DNA of 64,000 nt from contig NZ_JASNRD010000001.1 in NCBI RefSeq assembly GCF_030412015.1, positions 620,001 through 684,000 of the forward strand, read 5' to 3'. Source of the stretch: Massilia sp. YIM B02763 (GTDB lineage: Bacteria > Pseudomonadota > Gammaproteobacteria > Burkholderiales > Burkholderiaceae_D). Positions 18,201-26,049 of this stretch are shown one piece after another. Numbering within the stretch: position 1 is the stretch's first letter; each line of letters starts with the position of its first letter. The notes under the pieces are model-generated. The model saw nothing but the letters and a program-made list of their open reading frames with translations, was not told the DNA's origin and ran no database searches. Made by a program: the position numbers and the translations under genes.

Positions 18201-18275
18201 CAGCGCGTCTATGCCTCCCCGCGCCGCGCCGGTCCCGGGCGGCGCCTGCGCGCGTGGCTGGGCCGGATGCGCTAG
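15240..18275 (+). CDS. Large two-component sensor kinase with beta-propeller input (NarL-type partner)
   Basis: A 1011-residue protein. A signal-anchor (residues about 8-30) leads into a periplasmic double seven-bladed propeller built of two-component-regulator repeats (for example GITGIAQTPDGWIWIGSASGL, DREGNVWVGTEDGLDRY). A Y_Y_Y immunoglobulin-like domain follows (YRLDGVDADWRD...APGRYRFRV) and one membrane helix near residue 755. The cytoplasmic part carries a HisKA_3 box, RTLHDTLLQSMQAL, and a HATPase of the NarX class (GREALFNAYQHA, DDGAGM, GHWGVAGMRERA). The partner should be a LuxR-type regulator; none is nearby. Such propeller kinases often sense glycans or polymers. The start ATG has only a weak ACGGA upstream. 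Confidence 0.88.
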   Translation: MRSPTRSSLFIVVLALCILGASTAFSTAGAMSVPPRYAPDIDLVHGSWTAREGAPTGITGIAQTPDGWIWIGSASGLYRFDGVRFLRATGDQAPLSSNISAIGMLEGGTMWVGYKYGGVSLMQDGRMRHFRLDDPDTPAGTIFCATRDGSGRLWLATAQGLVYFDGRWRRPDPALGAPTERIYSLLFDRRGVLWARGDTAIFMLPKGGARFVQESALNAQGVLAQHPDGSVWTTNLETRGLRMLAPPAKRPAPAFDIATKVGVFMFDRKGDAWMDTLQGVVRVRHAADGKPVVERLGDHAANVFLEDREGNVWVGTEDGLDRYKPARVNAVPLPVYAAGNARPVAGGPGGSAWTDRVSLAASGGPFQPFLPAPGTLGVVTALHRARDDTVWVGRSDGRIGVLKNGSLETIPAPVPSSPPVPRFVYAFAQDRDGAMWVSMGRRGLYAWRAGQWSAGGGVPELASFAATTLAADARGRVWLGSVNDQLAVLEGGRVRRYGHADGLAIGTVVQIVPGGAGAWVGGENGLAHFDGKRFVAVAGARGEPFAGITGMVFDAHGTLWLNGGNGISGIAPAELQRARATPGYPVRFRRLDYRDGVAGTTSPIIPVPSAARSDDGTLWFSTTRGVYAFDPARLPRNVLVPPVAILGLKSGNTVHAPADSARLPAGTETLEIDFTALSYQEPERMEFRYRLDGVDADWRDSEGRRTASYTNLAPGRYRFRVIASNNDGVWNTDGASMTFDIAPRTTQTVWFRAACAAAVAGLLAGLYAWRTRRLARRYGERLRERLAERERIARTLHDTLLQSMQALILRFHGVAKRLPAGSEAQHGIEEILDQADAVMAEGRNELMNLRSRRGDDNDIGRALARFGQSLQEQFGPPFTLVATGTARAIEAGARDEIYWIGREALFNAYQHARAGHVEAEIVYGDERFGLFVRDDGAGMPDDVGPDGSKDGHWGVAGMRERALALGGSLEIWSRARLGTELALQLPAQRVYASPRRAGPGRRLRAWLGRMR

Positions 18276-18391
18276 GTGGCGCGTTGCGCCCGCGAGGACG
18301 CTTGCCCGGGGCGAATCCGCTCGGTGGCGCGCAGCCCGGGGCGCCCTCGTCTATGATGTGGCATGGCTTTTGAATTCCACGACGAGCGACC

Positions 18392-21289
18392 ATGAGCACA
18401 TTCGACCTTCTCCGCACCCATTCCATCCCCTCGCTGCAGGCGACGCTGGAAGAATACATCGCCCCCGCCACCGGCGCGCGCCACGTGCACCTGGCGACCG
18501 CGCAGCCCGACCTGGCCTTCCTGGTCGCCTTCCCGACGATTCCGCCCACGTCCGACGGCCGCGCCCACATCCTCGAACACCTGGCGCTGAGCGGCTCCGA
18601 GCGCTACCCGGTGCGCGACCCGTTCTTCTCGATGCTGCGCCGCTCCACGGCGACGTTCATGAACGCCATGACCTATGCCGACCGCACCGTCTACCCGTTC
18701 GCCAGCACCGACCGCAAGGACTTCGACAACCTGCTCGACGTGTACCTGGACGCCACCTTCTTCCCGCGCCTGGACTACCTGAACTTCCTGCAGGAAGGCT
18801 GGCGCCACGTGCTGGACGACGGCAAGCTGGCCTACCAGGGCGTCGTGTTCAACGAAATGAAGGGCGCGTTCGCCGATCCGTCGCGCGCGCTGTACCACGG
18901 CGTCGTCGCCAACCTGCTGGCCGGCACCACGTACGCTTCCGTATCCGGCGGCGACCCGCTCGCGATCCCCGACCTGACGCACGCGGCGCTGAAGGAATTC
19001 CACGCCACCCACTACCACCCGTCGCAGGCGCTGTTCATGACGGCCGGCCCGATCCCCGCGCGCGAGATCCAGCAGCGCATCGCCGAGCGCGTGCTGGTGC
19101 GCCTGCCCGGCACGGCGCCGCTGATGACGCCGCAGCTGGCCGCCGTCGACGCGCCGCGCACGACGGTCGTCACGGTGCCCGGCCAGGCCGGCCGCGAGGA
19201 CGGCCACGGCATCCAGCTCGCCTGGATCCTGGGCGAATCGGCCGACAGCGCCGCGCTGCACCGCGCCAACCTGCTGCAGGCCGGCCTGCTGGGCAATGCC
19301 TCGGCGCCCCTGCGCAAGGCGATGGAGACGGCCGGCTACGGCCGCCCCTCGCGCATCAACGGCATGGACCCGAACCCGCGCCAGCTGCTGTTCCACCTGG
19401 GGATGGAGGGATTGACGCCGGACCAGGTGGCGCCGGCCCGCACGCGCATCTGGGACGCGCTCGAACAGGCTGCCGCGACGGGCGTGCCGCAGGACGTGCT
19501 GGACGCGACGCTGCGCGATATCAAGTACGAGCAGCGCGACACCTCGAGCGGCAGGATGCCGAACGTCCTGGCGCGCATGCTGCGCGCCGTGCCGGTGGCC
19601 ATGCGCGGCGGCGACGTGCACGATACCTTCGACAGCGAACGCGTGCTGGACGGCCTGGAACGCCAGGTCGCCGATCCCGCCTTCTTCACCGGCATGGTGC
19701 GCGCGCTGCTGGATGCGCCGGCGCGCCTGGAAGCGACGATCGCCCCCGATCCCGACTATTTCGGCAAGCGCGGCGCGGCCGAGACGGCGCGCCTGGCCGG
19801 CGACACGGCACGCCTGACCGATGCCGACCGCGCCCGCATCGACGCCGACAATGCCGCCCTGCTGGCCCTGCAGGGCCAGCCGACCGACACGGCGGTGCTG
19901 CCGCGCATCTTGCCGGGCGACGTCGACGCGCAGCCGCTGCCGCTGCCCGCCGTGGAACCGGGCGCCGCCAACCGCTTCACGTTCCCGATCGCCTCCAACG
20001 GCATCTCGTATGCGCGCATCGAATACGACGTGTCCGCGCTGCCGGAAAGCGACTGGCCGTGGCTGCAGCTGTACGCCGACATGCGCCGCGGCCTGGGCCT
20101 GGACGGCATGGACTATGCCGAAGCGGACGCCTGGCGCCAGCGCGCCGTGCCCGTGTTCTCGCTGCAGCTGCTGCCGGCGCTGGTCGACGGCAGGCTGCGC
20201 CTGACGCTGCGCTTCCATGCCGATGGCCTGCGCGAGGAACACGCGCGCATCGCCGAGGTGCTGGCCGCCTTCATCGGCAAGCCCCGCTTCGACGAGGTCG
20301 ACCGCATCGCCTTCCTGGCCGCCCAGTCCGCGCAGCAGCGTTTGAACAACCTGGCGCAGGCCGGCGACCAGTACGCGGCCGTCGCGGCCGGGGCGCCGCA
20401 TTCGCCGCTGCGCGCGTTCGAGCACGCCACCGCCGGCATCCGGAGCCTGCCGTTCCGCGCGGGCCTGCAGCGCCTCGCGGCCACGACGGCAGGCGCGGCG
20501 CAGGTCGGCGCCCAGCTGGCGCGCATCCATGCGCTGGTGCTGGCCTGCCCGGCCGCCGTCGTGTGCGCCGGCAGCGACGGCGATGCGGCGGCCCTGGCCG
20601 GCCTGATCCAGGTACCCGCGGCCGCCGCGCCGGACGCGGCGGCGGCCGCGGCGCCCGACCTCGGCAAGGGCCCCGCCGTGCTCGCGCAACCCGGCAACCT
20701 GGCCTTGCACGCGCCCGGCCAGGCCAACCACTGCCACATTGCCTGGCCCGCGCCGAACGTGCGCCACGAGGATGCGCCCGCGCTGGCCGTGGCCGCCGAG
20801 CTGCTGACGCACCGCTTCCTGCACCGCGCGATCCGCGAACAGGGCGGCGCCTACGGCGGCGGCGCGTCGTACGCGTCCGGCGCCGGCCTGTTCACGATGA
20901 AGTCCTACCGCGACCCGCGCTTGAAAGCCACCTATGCGGACTTCGCGGCGGCGCTGGACGCCTTCGTGGAGGCCGACTTCACGACCGAGCAACTGGAAGA
21001 AGCGATCATCTCCGTCATCAAGAACCTGGACCGCCCCGGCTCCCCGTTCGATGCGGCGATGACGGCGCTGGACCTGTACCGGCGCGGCATCGGCCCCGCC
21101 GACCGGGCACGCTTCCGTGCCGGCGTGCTGGGCTGCACGGCCGCGCACGCGCAGGAAGCCGTGCAGCGCTGGCTGCGCGGCCAACCGGGCACGCGCGCGG
21201 CCTTCGTCGCGAACGCGGCCCAGGACCTGGACGGCCTGACGCTGGTGGAACTGCCGGCGCTGTTCCAGGAAGCGCAGCCGCCCGCATAA
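18392..21289 (+). CDS. M16C metallopeptidase (PreP/insulinase-type)
   Basis: A 965-residue zinc peptidase resembling mitochondrial presequence protease. The inverted zinc motif HILEH (residues about 68-72) and the downstream Glu in VVFNEMKGAF mark the active N-terminal domain, and the M16C-associated domain spans roughly residues 460-710. The C-terminal half is catalytically inactive (no second HxxEH) but carries the RxxGGAYG-type substrate-binding stretch (REQGGAYGGGASY), with no signal peptide. PreP proteins are closed chambers that degrade short unfolded peptides. The full length matches the family. It is monocistronic, with a weak GAG-type ribosome site. Confidence 0.9.
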   Translation: MSTFDLLRTHSIPSLQATLEEYIAPATGARHVHLATAQPDLAFLVAFPTIPPTSDGRAHILEHLALSGSERYPVRDPFFSMLRRSTATFMNAMTYADRTVYPFASTDRKDFDNLLDVYLDATFFPRLDYLNFLQEGWRHVLDDGKLAYQGVVFNEMKGAFADPSRALYHGVVANLLAGTTYASVSGGDPLAIPDLTHAALKEFHATHYHPSQALFMTAGPIPAREIQQRIAERVLVRLPGTAPLMTPQLAAVDAPRTTVVTVPGQAGREDGHGIQLAWILGESADSAALHRANLLQAGLLGNASAPLRKAMETAGYGRPSRINGMDPNPRQLLFHLGMEGLTPDQVAPARTRIWDALEQAAATGVPQDVLDATLRDIKYEQRDTSSGRMPNVLARMLRAVPVAMRGGDVHDTFDSERVLDGLERQVADPAFFTGMVRALLDAPARLEATIAPDPDYFGKRGAAETARLAGDTARLTDADRARIDADNAALLALQGQPTDTAVLPRILPGDVDAQPLPLPAVEPGAANRFTFPIASNGISYARIEYDVSALPESDWPWLQLYADMRRGLGLDGMDYAEADAWRQRAVPVFSLQLLPALVDGRLRLTLRFHADGLREEHARIAEVLAAFIGKPRFDEVDRIAFLAAQSAQQRLNNLAQAGDQYAAVAAGAPHSPLRAFEHATAGIRSLPFRAGLQRLAATTAGAAQVGAQLARIHALVLACPAAVVCAGSDGDAAALAGLIQVPAAAAPDAAAAAAPDLGKGPAVLAQPGNLALHAPGQANHCHIAWPAPNVRHEDAPALAVAAELLTHRFLHRAIREQGGAYGGGASYASGAGLFTMKSYRDPRLKATYADFAAALDAFVEADFTTEQLEEAIISVIKNLDRPGSPFDAAMTALDLYRRGIGPADRARFRAGVLGCTAAHAQEAVQRWLRGQPGTRAAFVANAAQDLDGLTLVELPALFQEAQPPA

Positions 21290-21395
21290 TCCGCAATACT
21301 GTTTGCATATTTGTTACAATTTTCGCGAGGCATGATCCAGCCGGGTCCTGCCTCGCGATCCCGTTTGTTTCCCCCATTTGCCAGCAGGAGCGTCC

Positions 21396-23291
21396 TTGAA
21401 GAAGATCATCGCCAGCCTCGTCGCGGCCACACTCACCCTGTCCTGCCTCGCGCCGAGCGCCGTCGCGCAGGATTACGCCAAATACAGCCCCGAGGCGATG
21501 GACAAGGAGCTGGCGAAGATCGCCACGTCCCGACTCGGCGTCCTGGTGCCCATGCGCGACAACGTCGGCCTGTCGACCGACATCTACATGCCCAAGGGCG
21601 CCAAGGGCCCGCTGCCCACCATCCTGTGGAAGACGCCGTACAACGAGCACAAGCTCAAGGGCGGCACCTACCGCTACGTGCTCGAATCCGTCAAGCGCGG
21701 CTATGCCTTCATCGTCCAGAACGAACGGGGCCGCTATTTCTCGCAGGGCAAGTGGGAAATCCTGGGCAACCCGCAGACGGACGGCTACGACACGCTGACC
21801 TGGATCGCCGGGCAGCCCTGGTCGAACGGCAAGGTCGGCACGCTGGGCTGCTCGTCCTCGGCCGAATGGCAGCTGGCGCTGGCCGGCATGAACCACCCGG
21901 CGCACGCGGCGATGGTGCCGATGTCGGCCGGCGCCGGCATCGGCAAGGTCGGCCGCTTCCAGGAACAGGGCAACTGGTACACGGGCGGCGTGCCGCGCAA
22001 CCTGTTCTTCGTGTGGCTGTACGGCGTCGACAATCCGCTGCGCGCGGAATTGCCCGCGTCGCTCACGGACGAAAAGCTGCGCGCCCGCATCGAAGCCTAC
22101 AACGACCTCGATCCGAGCAAGCCCAAGGTCGACTGGAACAAGCAGATCAAGCACCTGCCCGTCGACCAGATGCTGACATCGATGGGCGAGCCGCCGGCCA
22201 CCTTCGAGGACTTCATCCACCGCACGCCGGCCGATCCGGCCTGGCGCAAGGGCGGCCTGTACCACGAGGACATGGGCTGGGGCGTGCCCGCCCTGTGGTT
22301 CAACACCTGGTACGACGTGTCGATCGGCCCGAACCTGGAACTGTTCAACGTGGCGCGCGCCGCCAACACGGACAAGGAAGCGAGCGCCAACCAGTACGCC
22401 GTGGTGGCCCCGGTGCCGCACTGCGCCTTCGCGCGCCTCGGTCCCGATACCGTGGTCGGCGAACGCGACATGGGCGACACCAGCTTCGACGTCGACGGCG
22501 CCATCTACGGCTGGTTCGACCGCTGGCTCAAGGGCGACGCCAAGGCCTTCCCCGCCAAGACGCCGCGCGTCCAGTACTACATGATGGGCGAGAACCGCTG
22601 GAAGAGCGCGGCCCAGTGGCCGCCGCAGAATGCCAAGCCGATGCGCCTGTACCTGCGCTCGGGCGGCAAGGCGAACTCGCTGTACGGCGACGGCCGCCTG
22701 CTGCCCGAGGCGGCGCCCGCCGGCGAGGCCGTGGACCGCTACCGCTACGACCCGATGAACCCGGTGCAGACGATCGGCGGCGGCGACTGCTGCAACGGCG
22801 GCGTCGTCGTCCCGGGCGCCTTCGACCAGCGCCCCATCGAGGCGCGCAGCGACGTCCTCGTCTACACCACCGACCCGCTCGACAAGCCGGTCGACGTGGC
22901 CGGCTTCGTCGACGCCGTGCTGAAGGTCTCGTCCAGCGCCAGGGACACGGACTTCGCCGTGAAACTGGTCGACGTCGCACCGGACGGCACCGCCTGGATC
23001 ATCGGCGACACGATCTTCCGCGCCCGCTACCGCGACGGCTACGACAAGCCGGCCCCGATGCAGCCCGGCCAGGTCTACACGATCCGCCCGACCCCGATCA
23101 CGACGGCGACCCGCTTCGGCGCCGGCCACCGCATCCGCGTGGAGGTGACCTCGTCGAACTTCCCGAAATTCGTGCGCAACCTGAACACGGGCGGGCCGAA
23201 CGAGAGCGAAAAGGACGGCATCGTCGCCGACAATGCGATCCACCACGCGGGCGAGGCGCAGAGCTATATCGAATTGCCGGTGCTGCGCTGA
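21396..23291 (+). CDS. Secreted CocE/NonD-family (S15-like) hydrolase
   Basis: A 631-residue alpha/beta hydrolase. The start is TTG at 21396, chosen because CAGGAG ends five bases before it and the signal peptide LKKIIASLVAATLTLSCLA follows at once. The nucleophile elbow GCSSSAEWQ is an S15-type serine motif. VPHCAFARLG likely brings the catalytic His. The C-terminal jellyroll (SDVLVYTTDPLDKPVDVAG onward) is the X-Pro dipeptidyl-peptidase C-domain of the family. Substrates in this family include esters, glutaryl groups and X-Pro peptides; the specificity here is unknown. Its stop codon overlaps the Pho box of the following small-RNA candidate. Confidence 0.85.
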   Translation: MKKIIASLVAATLTLSCLAPSAVAQDYAKYSPEAMDKELAKIATSRLGVLVPMRDNVGLSTDIYMPKGAKGPLPTILWKTPYNEHKLKGGTYRYVLESVKRGYAFIVQNERGRYFSQGKWEILGNPQTDGYDTLTWIAGQPWSNGKVGTLGCSSSAEWQLALAGMNHPAHAAMVPMSAGAGIGKVGRFQEQGNWYTGGVPRNLFFVWLYGVDNPLRAELPASLTDEKLRARIEAYNDLDPSKPKVDWNKQIKHLPVDQMLTSMGEPPATFEDFIHRTPADPAWRKGGLYHEDMGWGVPALWFNTWYDVSIGPNLELFNVARAANTDKEASANQYAVVAPVPHCAFARLGPDTVVGERDMGDTSFDVDGAIYGWFDRWLKGDAKAFPAKTPRVQYYMMGENRWKSAAQWPPQNAKPMRLYLRSGGKANSLYGDGRLLPEAAPAGEAVDRYRYDPMNPVQTIGGGDCCNGGVVVPGAFDQRPIEARSDVLVYTTDPLDKPVDVAGFVDAVLKVSSSARDTDFAVKLVDVAPDGTAWIIGDTIFRARYRDGYDKPAPMQPGQVYTIRPTPITTATRFGAGHRIRVEVTSSNFPKFVRNLNTGGPNESEKDGIVADNAIHHAGEAQSYIELPVLR

Positions 23292-23324
23292 CGTCATGCT
23301 CCTGACATGAAGACGGCGTATCGT
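23291..23324 (+). promoter_or_regulatory. Pho box plus -10 driving small-RNA candidate B
   Basis: ACGTCAT (23291-23297), four bases, CTGACAT (23302-23308), ten bases, TATCGT (23319-23324). The arrangement is identical to the site at 1393. The first base is the last base of the upstream stop codon. A perfect dyad GACGGCG...CGCCGTC (23312-23332) spans the -10 and predicted start. Confidence 0.7.
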
Positions 23325-23330
23325 TGCGCC

Positions 23331-23396
23331 GTCTCTTCCGTAGTTCCACGCGAATCTACGTTGTTCCGCCGGCCGCAAGACCGGCGGATTTTTTTT
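23331..23396 (+). ncRNA. Small-RNA candidate B (Pho-regulated, about 66 nt)
   Basis: A paralogue of candidate A at 1432-1502. It follows the Pho-type promoter and ends in CCGCCGG (23366-23372), an 8-base loop, CCGGCGG (23381-23387), A and eight T. The internal segment from CTCTTCC through TACGTTGTTCCGCC parallels candidate A. No ORF with a start signal is present. The downstream gene gcd is on the other strand, ending 13 bases away, so this RNA could also touch the gcd 3' end. An alternative reading is a leaderless 3' extension of the upstream hydrolase message, but the promoter conservation argues for an independent unit. Confidence 0.6.
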
Positions 23397-23408
23397 GCGC
23401 GCCGTGCT

Positions 23409-25850
23409 CTACTGCGCCGCGCCGCCGTCCAGCGCATAGGCCACCACGTAGTCGCCGCTCCTCGTTCCCAGGCCGCCGTGGCCGCCGGCGGCGATGACGA
23501 CGTACTGCTTGCCGTCGACCGCGTACGACATCGGCGTGGCCTGGCCGCCGGCCGGCAGGCGGGCCTGCCACAGCAGCTTGCCGCTGCGCTCGTCGAAGGC
23601 GCGCAGGTAGTCGTCGGCCGTCGCGCCCATGAACACGAGGCCGCCCCGGGTCACGATATTGCCTCCGATATTGAAGATGCCCGTCGCGAGCGGCAGGTTG
23701 ACGTGGGTGCCGAACGGTCCCGTGTCGCGCGTGGTGCCGACCGGATGCTGCCAGGCGATACGGCGCGTCTTGAGGTCGATCGCCGTCAGCGTGCCCCAGG
23801 GCGGCGCGTTGCACGGGACGCCCAGCGGATTGAGCCAGGGGTGCACGCTGCCGATGTAGGGTGTGCCGTACTGCGGCGAGTACGCTTCCTTCGTCACCGG
23901 CTGGTCGCCCTTGCCGTTCCAGGCCTGGATCGTGCCCTTGCGCTCCAGTCCCTCGCGCGGGATCAGCTGGACGACGAAGGGAATGTAGTTGGCGTTCGCG
24001 AACACCACCTTGCGGTCCGGGTCCACCGAGGCGCCCATCCAGTCGATGACGCCGTCGAAGGCCGGATACACGATGGTCTTCCGCAAGCCGGGCGGCGTGA
24101 ACTGGCCGCGGTAGTTGAAGGATTCGAACTGGATGCGGCACACGAGCTGGTCGAACGGCGTCGCGCCCCACAGGCGGCTTTCCTTCAGGTCGGCCGGCGT
24201 CAGCGACGGCAGTCCCGTGGAGAACGGCTGCGTCCTGCTGACGTAGTCGCCAGGCGCGGCGCCCTGCGGCACCGGCTTTTCCTCGACCCGCGCCAGCGGC
24301 GCGCCGGTGCGGCGGTCCAGCATGAAGAATTCGCCGCGTTTGTTGGTCTGTACCAGCGCCGGGACCAGCTTGCCGGGGTGCGCGGGATCGGGCACGTCCA
24401 CCAGCGACGGGCCGATCGGCAGGTCCATGTCCCACAGGTCGTGGTGGGTGGTCTGGAAATGCCAGCGTTCCTCGCCGCTCGTGATGTCGAGGGCGACGAT
24501 GGCGCTCGAATACTGCTCGTCGAACGGGCGCCGGTGGCCGCCGAAGTAGTCCGGCGTCGCATTCCCCATCGGCAGGTAGACGAGGTTCAGGTCGGGGTCG
24601 GCCGTGTACACGCCCCACGCATTCGGCGTGCCGCGCGTGAGCTCGTCGTTCGGTCCCGGCTTCCAGGTATGCGGCGTGTGGCCCACGTCCCAGGCCCACA
24701 CCAGTTCGCCCGTCAGCGGATCGAAGCTGCGCACGGCGCCGGACGGCTCGTGCTCGGCCTGGTTGTCCCAGACCCAGCCGCCAAGGATCAGGCGATCCTT
24801 CAGCACCAACGGCGGCGAGGTGACGAAGTGGAAGCCCTTCTGCACATGGCCCAGGTACTTCGTCAGCGAGATGAAGCCGTGCGTGCCAAAGTCCTCGCAC
24901 GGCTTGCCCGTCTCGGCGTTCAGCGCCATCACGCGCGCATCGAGCACGGGGGCGATGATCCGGGTCGGGCAATCGGTCCGGGTGCCGGCCGGCGCCGCGT
25001 AATAGGCCACGCCGCGGCAGGCCAGGTACACGTCCGCGTCCGTGTCGGCGTGCGGATCGAAGCTCCATTTCTTCCTGCCGGTTTTCGCGTCGAGCGCCAC
25101 GACCCAGCTGTGGCCCGTGCAGACGTAGACGGTGTCGCCGATCTTGCTGGGCGTGTCCTCGAAATTGAATTCGTGGCCGGCATCGGTGCCGCCGACGTCC
25201 TCGCCCGGACGCATGGTGTCGCCCGTGCGGGCCTGCCATGCCACCTTCAGGCGGCCGACGTTGCCGGCGTTGATCTGGTCCAGCGGCGAATAGCGGTCGC
25301 CCTTCGCGCTGCGGCCGTAGAACTGCCAGTCGGCGTCCGGTACCGAGCGGTCGTGGGCGTCGGCCAGGTGCGCATCCGGCGGCAATTCGCCGGCGACGCC
25401 GGGCGCGTGGGACAAGGAGGCGGCGCCGGCGGCGACAGCCAGCACGACGGAGGCCAGCAGCGGCAGTTGCGCACGGCCGTATCCGCCGTCACGGTGCCCT
25501 GCCCCGGCGCGCAGCCGCGGCGCGACCCACGGCAGCAGCAGGTAGATGCCCAGCAGCGTGGGCACCAGCAGGCGCGGTTCGAGTTCCCAGCCGCGCAGGC
25601 CGACTTCCCACAGCGCCCACGCGACGGTGGCGGCGAGAACCAGGGCATACAGGTGCAGCGCCCAGCGCCGGCCGGCAAACAGGCCGGCGCCCGTGAGGAT
25701 CACGCCGGCCCCGGCGAGCAGGTAGTACCAGGAACCGCCGAGCATGGCGAGATAGACGCCGCCGCAGAACAGGAACAGGCCGGCGAGCACGAACAGTCCG
25801 CCTGTGATGCGCGGCGTGCGCGCGGCGGGGGGTGTGGATGGATCGGGCAT
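23409..25850 (-). CDS. gcd: Membrane-bound PQQ-dependent glucose dehydrogenase
   Basis: An 813-residue quinoprotein oxidising glucose to gluconolactone in the periplasm, passing electrons to ubiquinone. Five membrane helices occupy residues about 12-140, then the eight-bladed PQQ propeller begins at DADWQFYGRSAKGDRYSPLDQIN. Typical blocks are seen: VYVCTGHSWVVALDAKTGRKKW, QTTHHDLWDMDLP (His near the PQQ site), TNKRGEFFMLDRRTG and GGHGGLGTRSGDYVVAYAL at the end. The start at 25850 (MPDPSTPP) follows GGAA; the longer frame upstream lacks a site. Acid from this enzyme can solubilise mineral phosphate, which fits the Pho theme of the window, although no Pho box was seen before gcd itself. Confidence 0.93.
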   Translation of the reverse strand: MPDPSTPPAARTPRITGGLFVLAGLFLFCGGVYLAMLGGSWYYLLAGAGVILTGAGLFAGRRWALHLYALVLAATVAWALWEVGLRGWELEPRLLVPTLLGIYLLLPWVAPRLRAGAGHRDGGYGRAQLPLLASVVLAVAAGAASLSHAPGVAGELPPDAHLADAHDRSVPDADWQFYGRSAKGDRYSPLDQINAGNVGRLKVAWQARTGDTMRPGEDVGGTDAGHEFNFEDTPSKIGDTVYVCTGHSWVVALDAKTGRKKWSFDPHADTDADVYLACRGVAYYAAPAGTRTDCPTRIIAPVLDARVMALNAETGKPCEDFGTHGFISLTKYLGHVQKGFHFVTSPPLVLKDRLILGGWVWDNQAEHEPSGAVRSFDPLTGELVWAWDVGHTPHTWKPGPNDELTRGTPNAWGVYTADPDLNLVYLPMGNATPDYFGGHRRPFDEQYSSAIVALDITSGEERWHFQTTHHDLWDMDLPIGPSLVDVPDPAHPGKLVPALVQTNKRGEFFMLDRRTGAPLARVEEKPVPQGAAPGDYVSRTQPFSTGLPSLTPADLKESRLWGATPFDQLVCRIQFESFNYRGQFTPPGLRKTIVYPAFDGVIDWMGASVDPDRKVVFANANYIPFVVQLIPREGLERKGTIQAWNGKGDQPVTKEAYSPQYGTPYIGSVHPWLNPLGVPCNAPPWGTLTAIDLKTRRIAWQHPVGTTRDTGPFGTHVNLPLATGIFNIGGNIVTRGGLVFMGATADDYLRAFDERSGKLLWQARLPAGGQATPMSYAVDGKQYVVIAAGGHGGLGTRSGDYVVAYALDGGAAQ

Positions 25851-25902
25851 GGTGGATTCCGAATGACGTGCCGCGGCGGACCGGAACGGTATCGACGCGA
25901 CG

Positions 25903-25918
25903 TTTGTTAATGAACAAA
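25903..25918. promoter_or_regulatory. Inverted repeat upstream of gcd
   Basis: TTTGTT-AATG-AACAAA is a perfect 6-bp dyad about 53 bases before the gcd start, in otherwise GC-rich sequence. It could be an operator; no regulator is assigned. Confidence 0.35.
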
Positions 25919-26037
25919 TCACATTCGGAATCGTTATAGCACGCGTACTTTCGCGCACGGCACACCTTAGCGGCCTGTAATGTTCCGCTTTCGGCAACCG
26001 GGCGGGTAACGCGCCGTGCCACTCATCCATTTGCCGT

Positions 26038-26043
26038 TATAAT
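26038..26043 (+). promoter_or_regulatory. -10 element placed for a leaderless transcript
   Basis: A perfect TATAAT ends six bases before the start codon of the DUF4105 gene, which has no ribosome site. Transcription would begin at or next to the A of ATG. The -35 region is poor. Confidence 0.4.
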
Positions 26044-26049
26044 TTTTGC

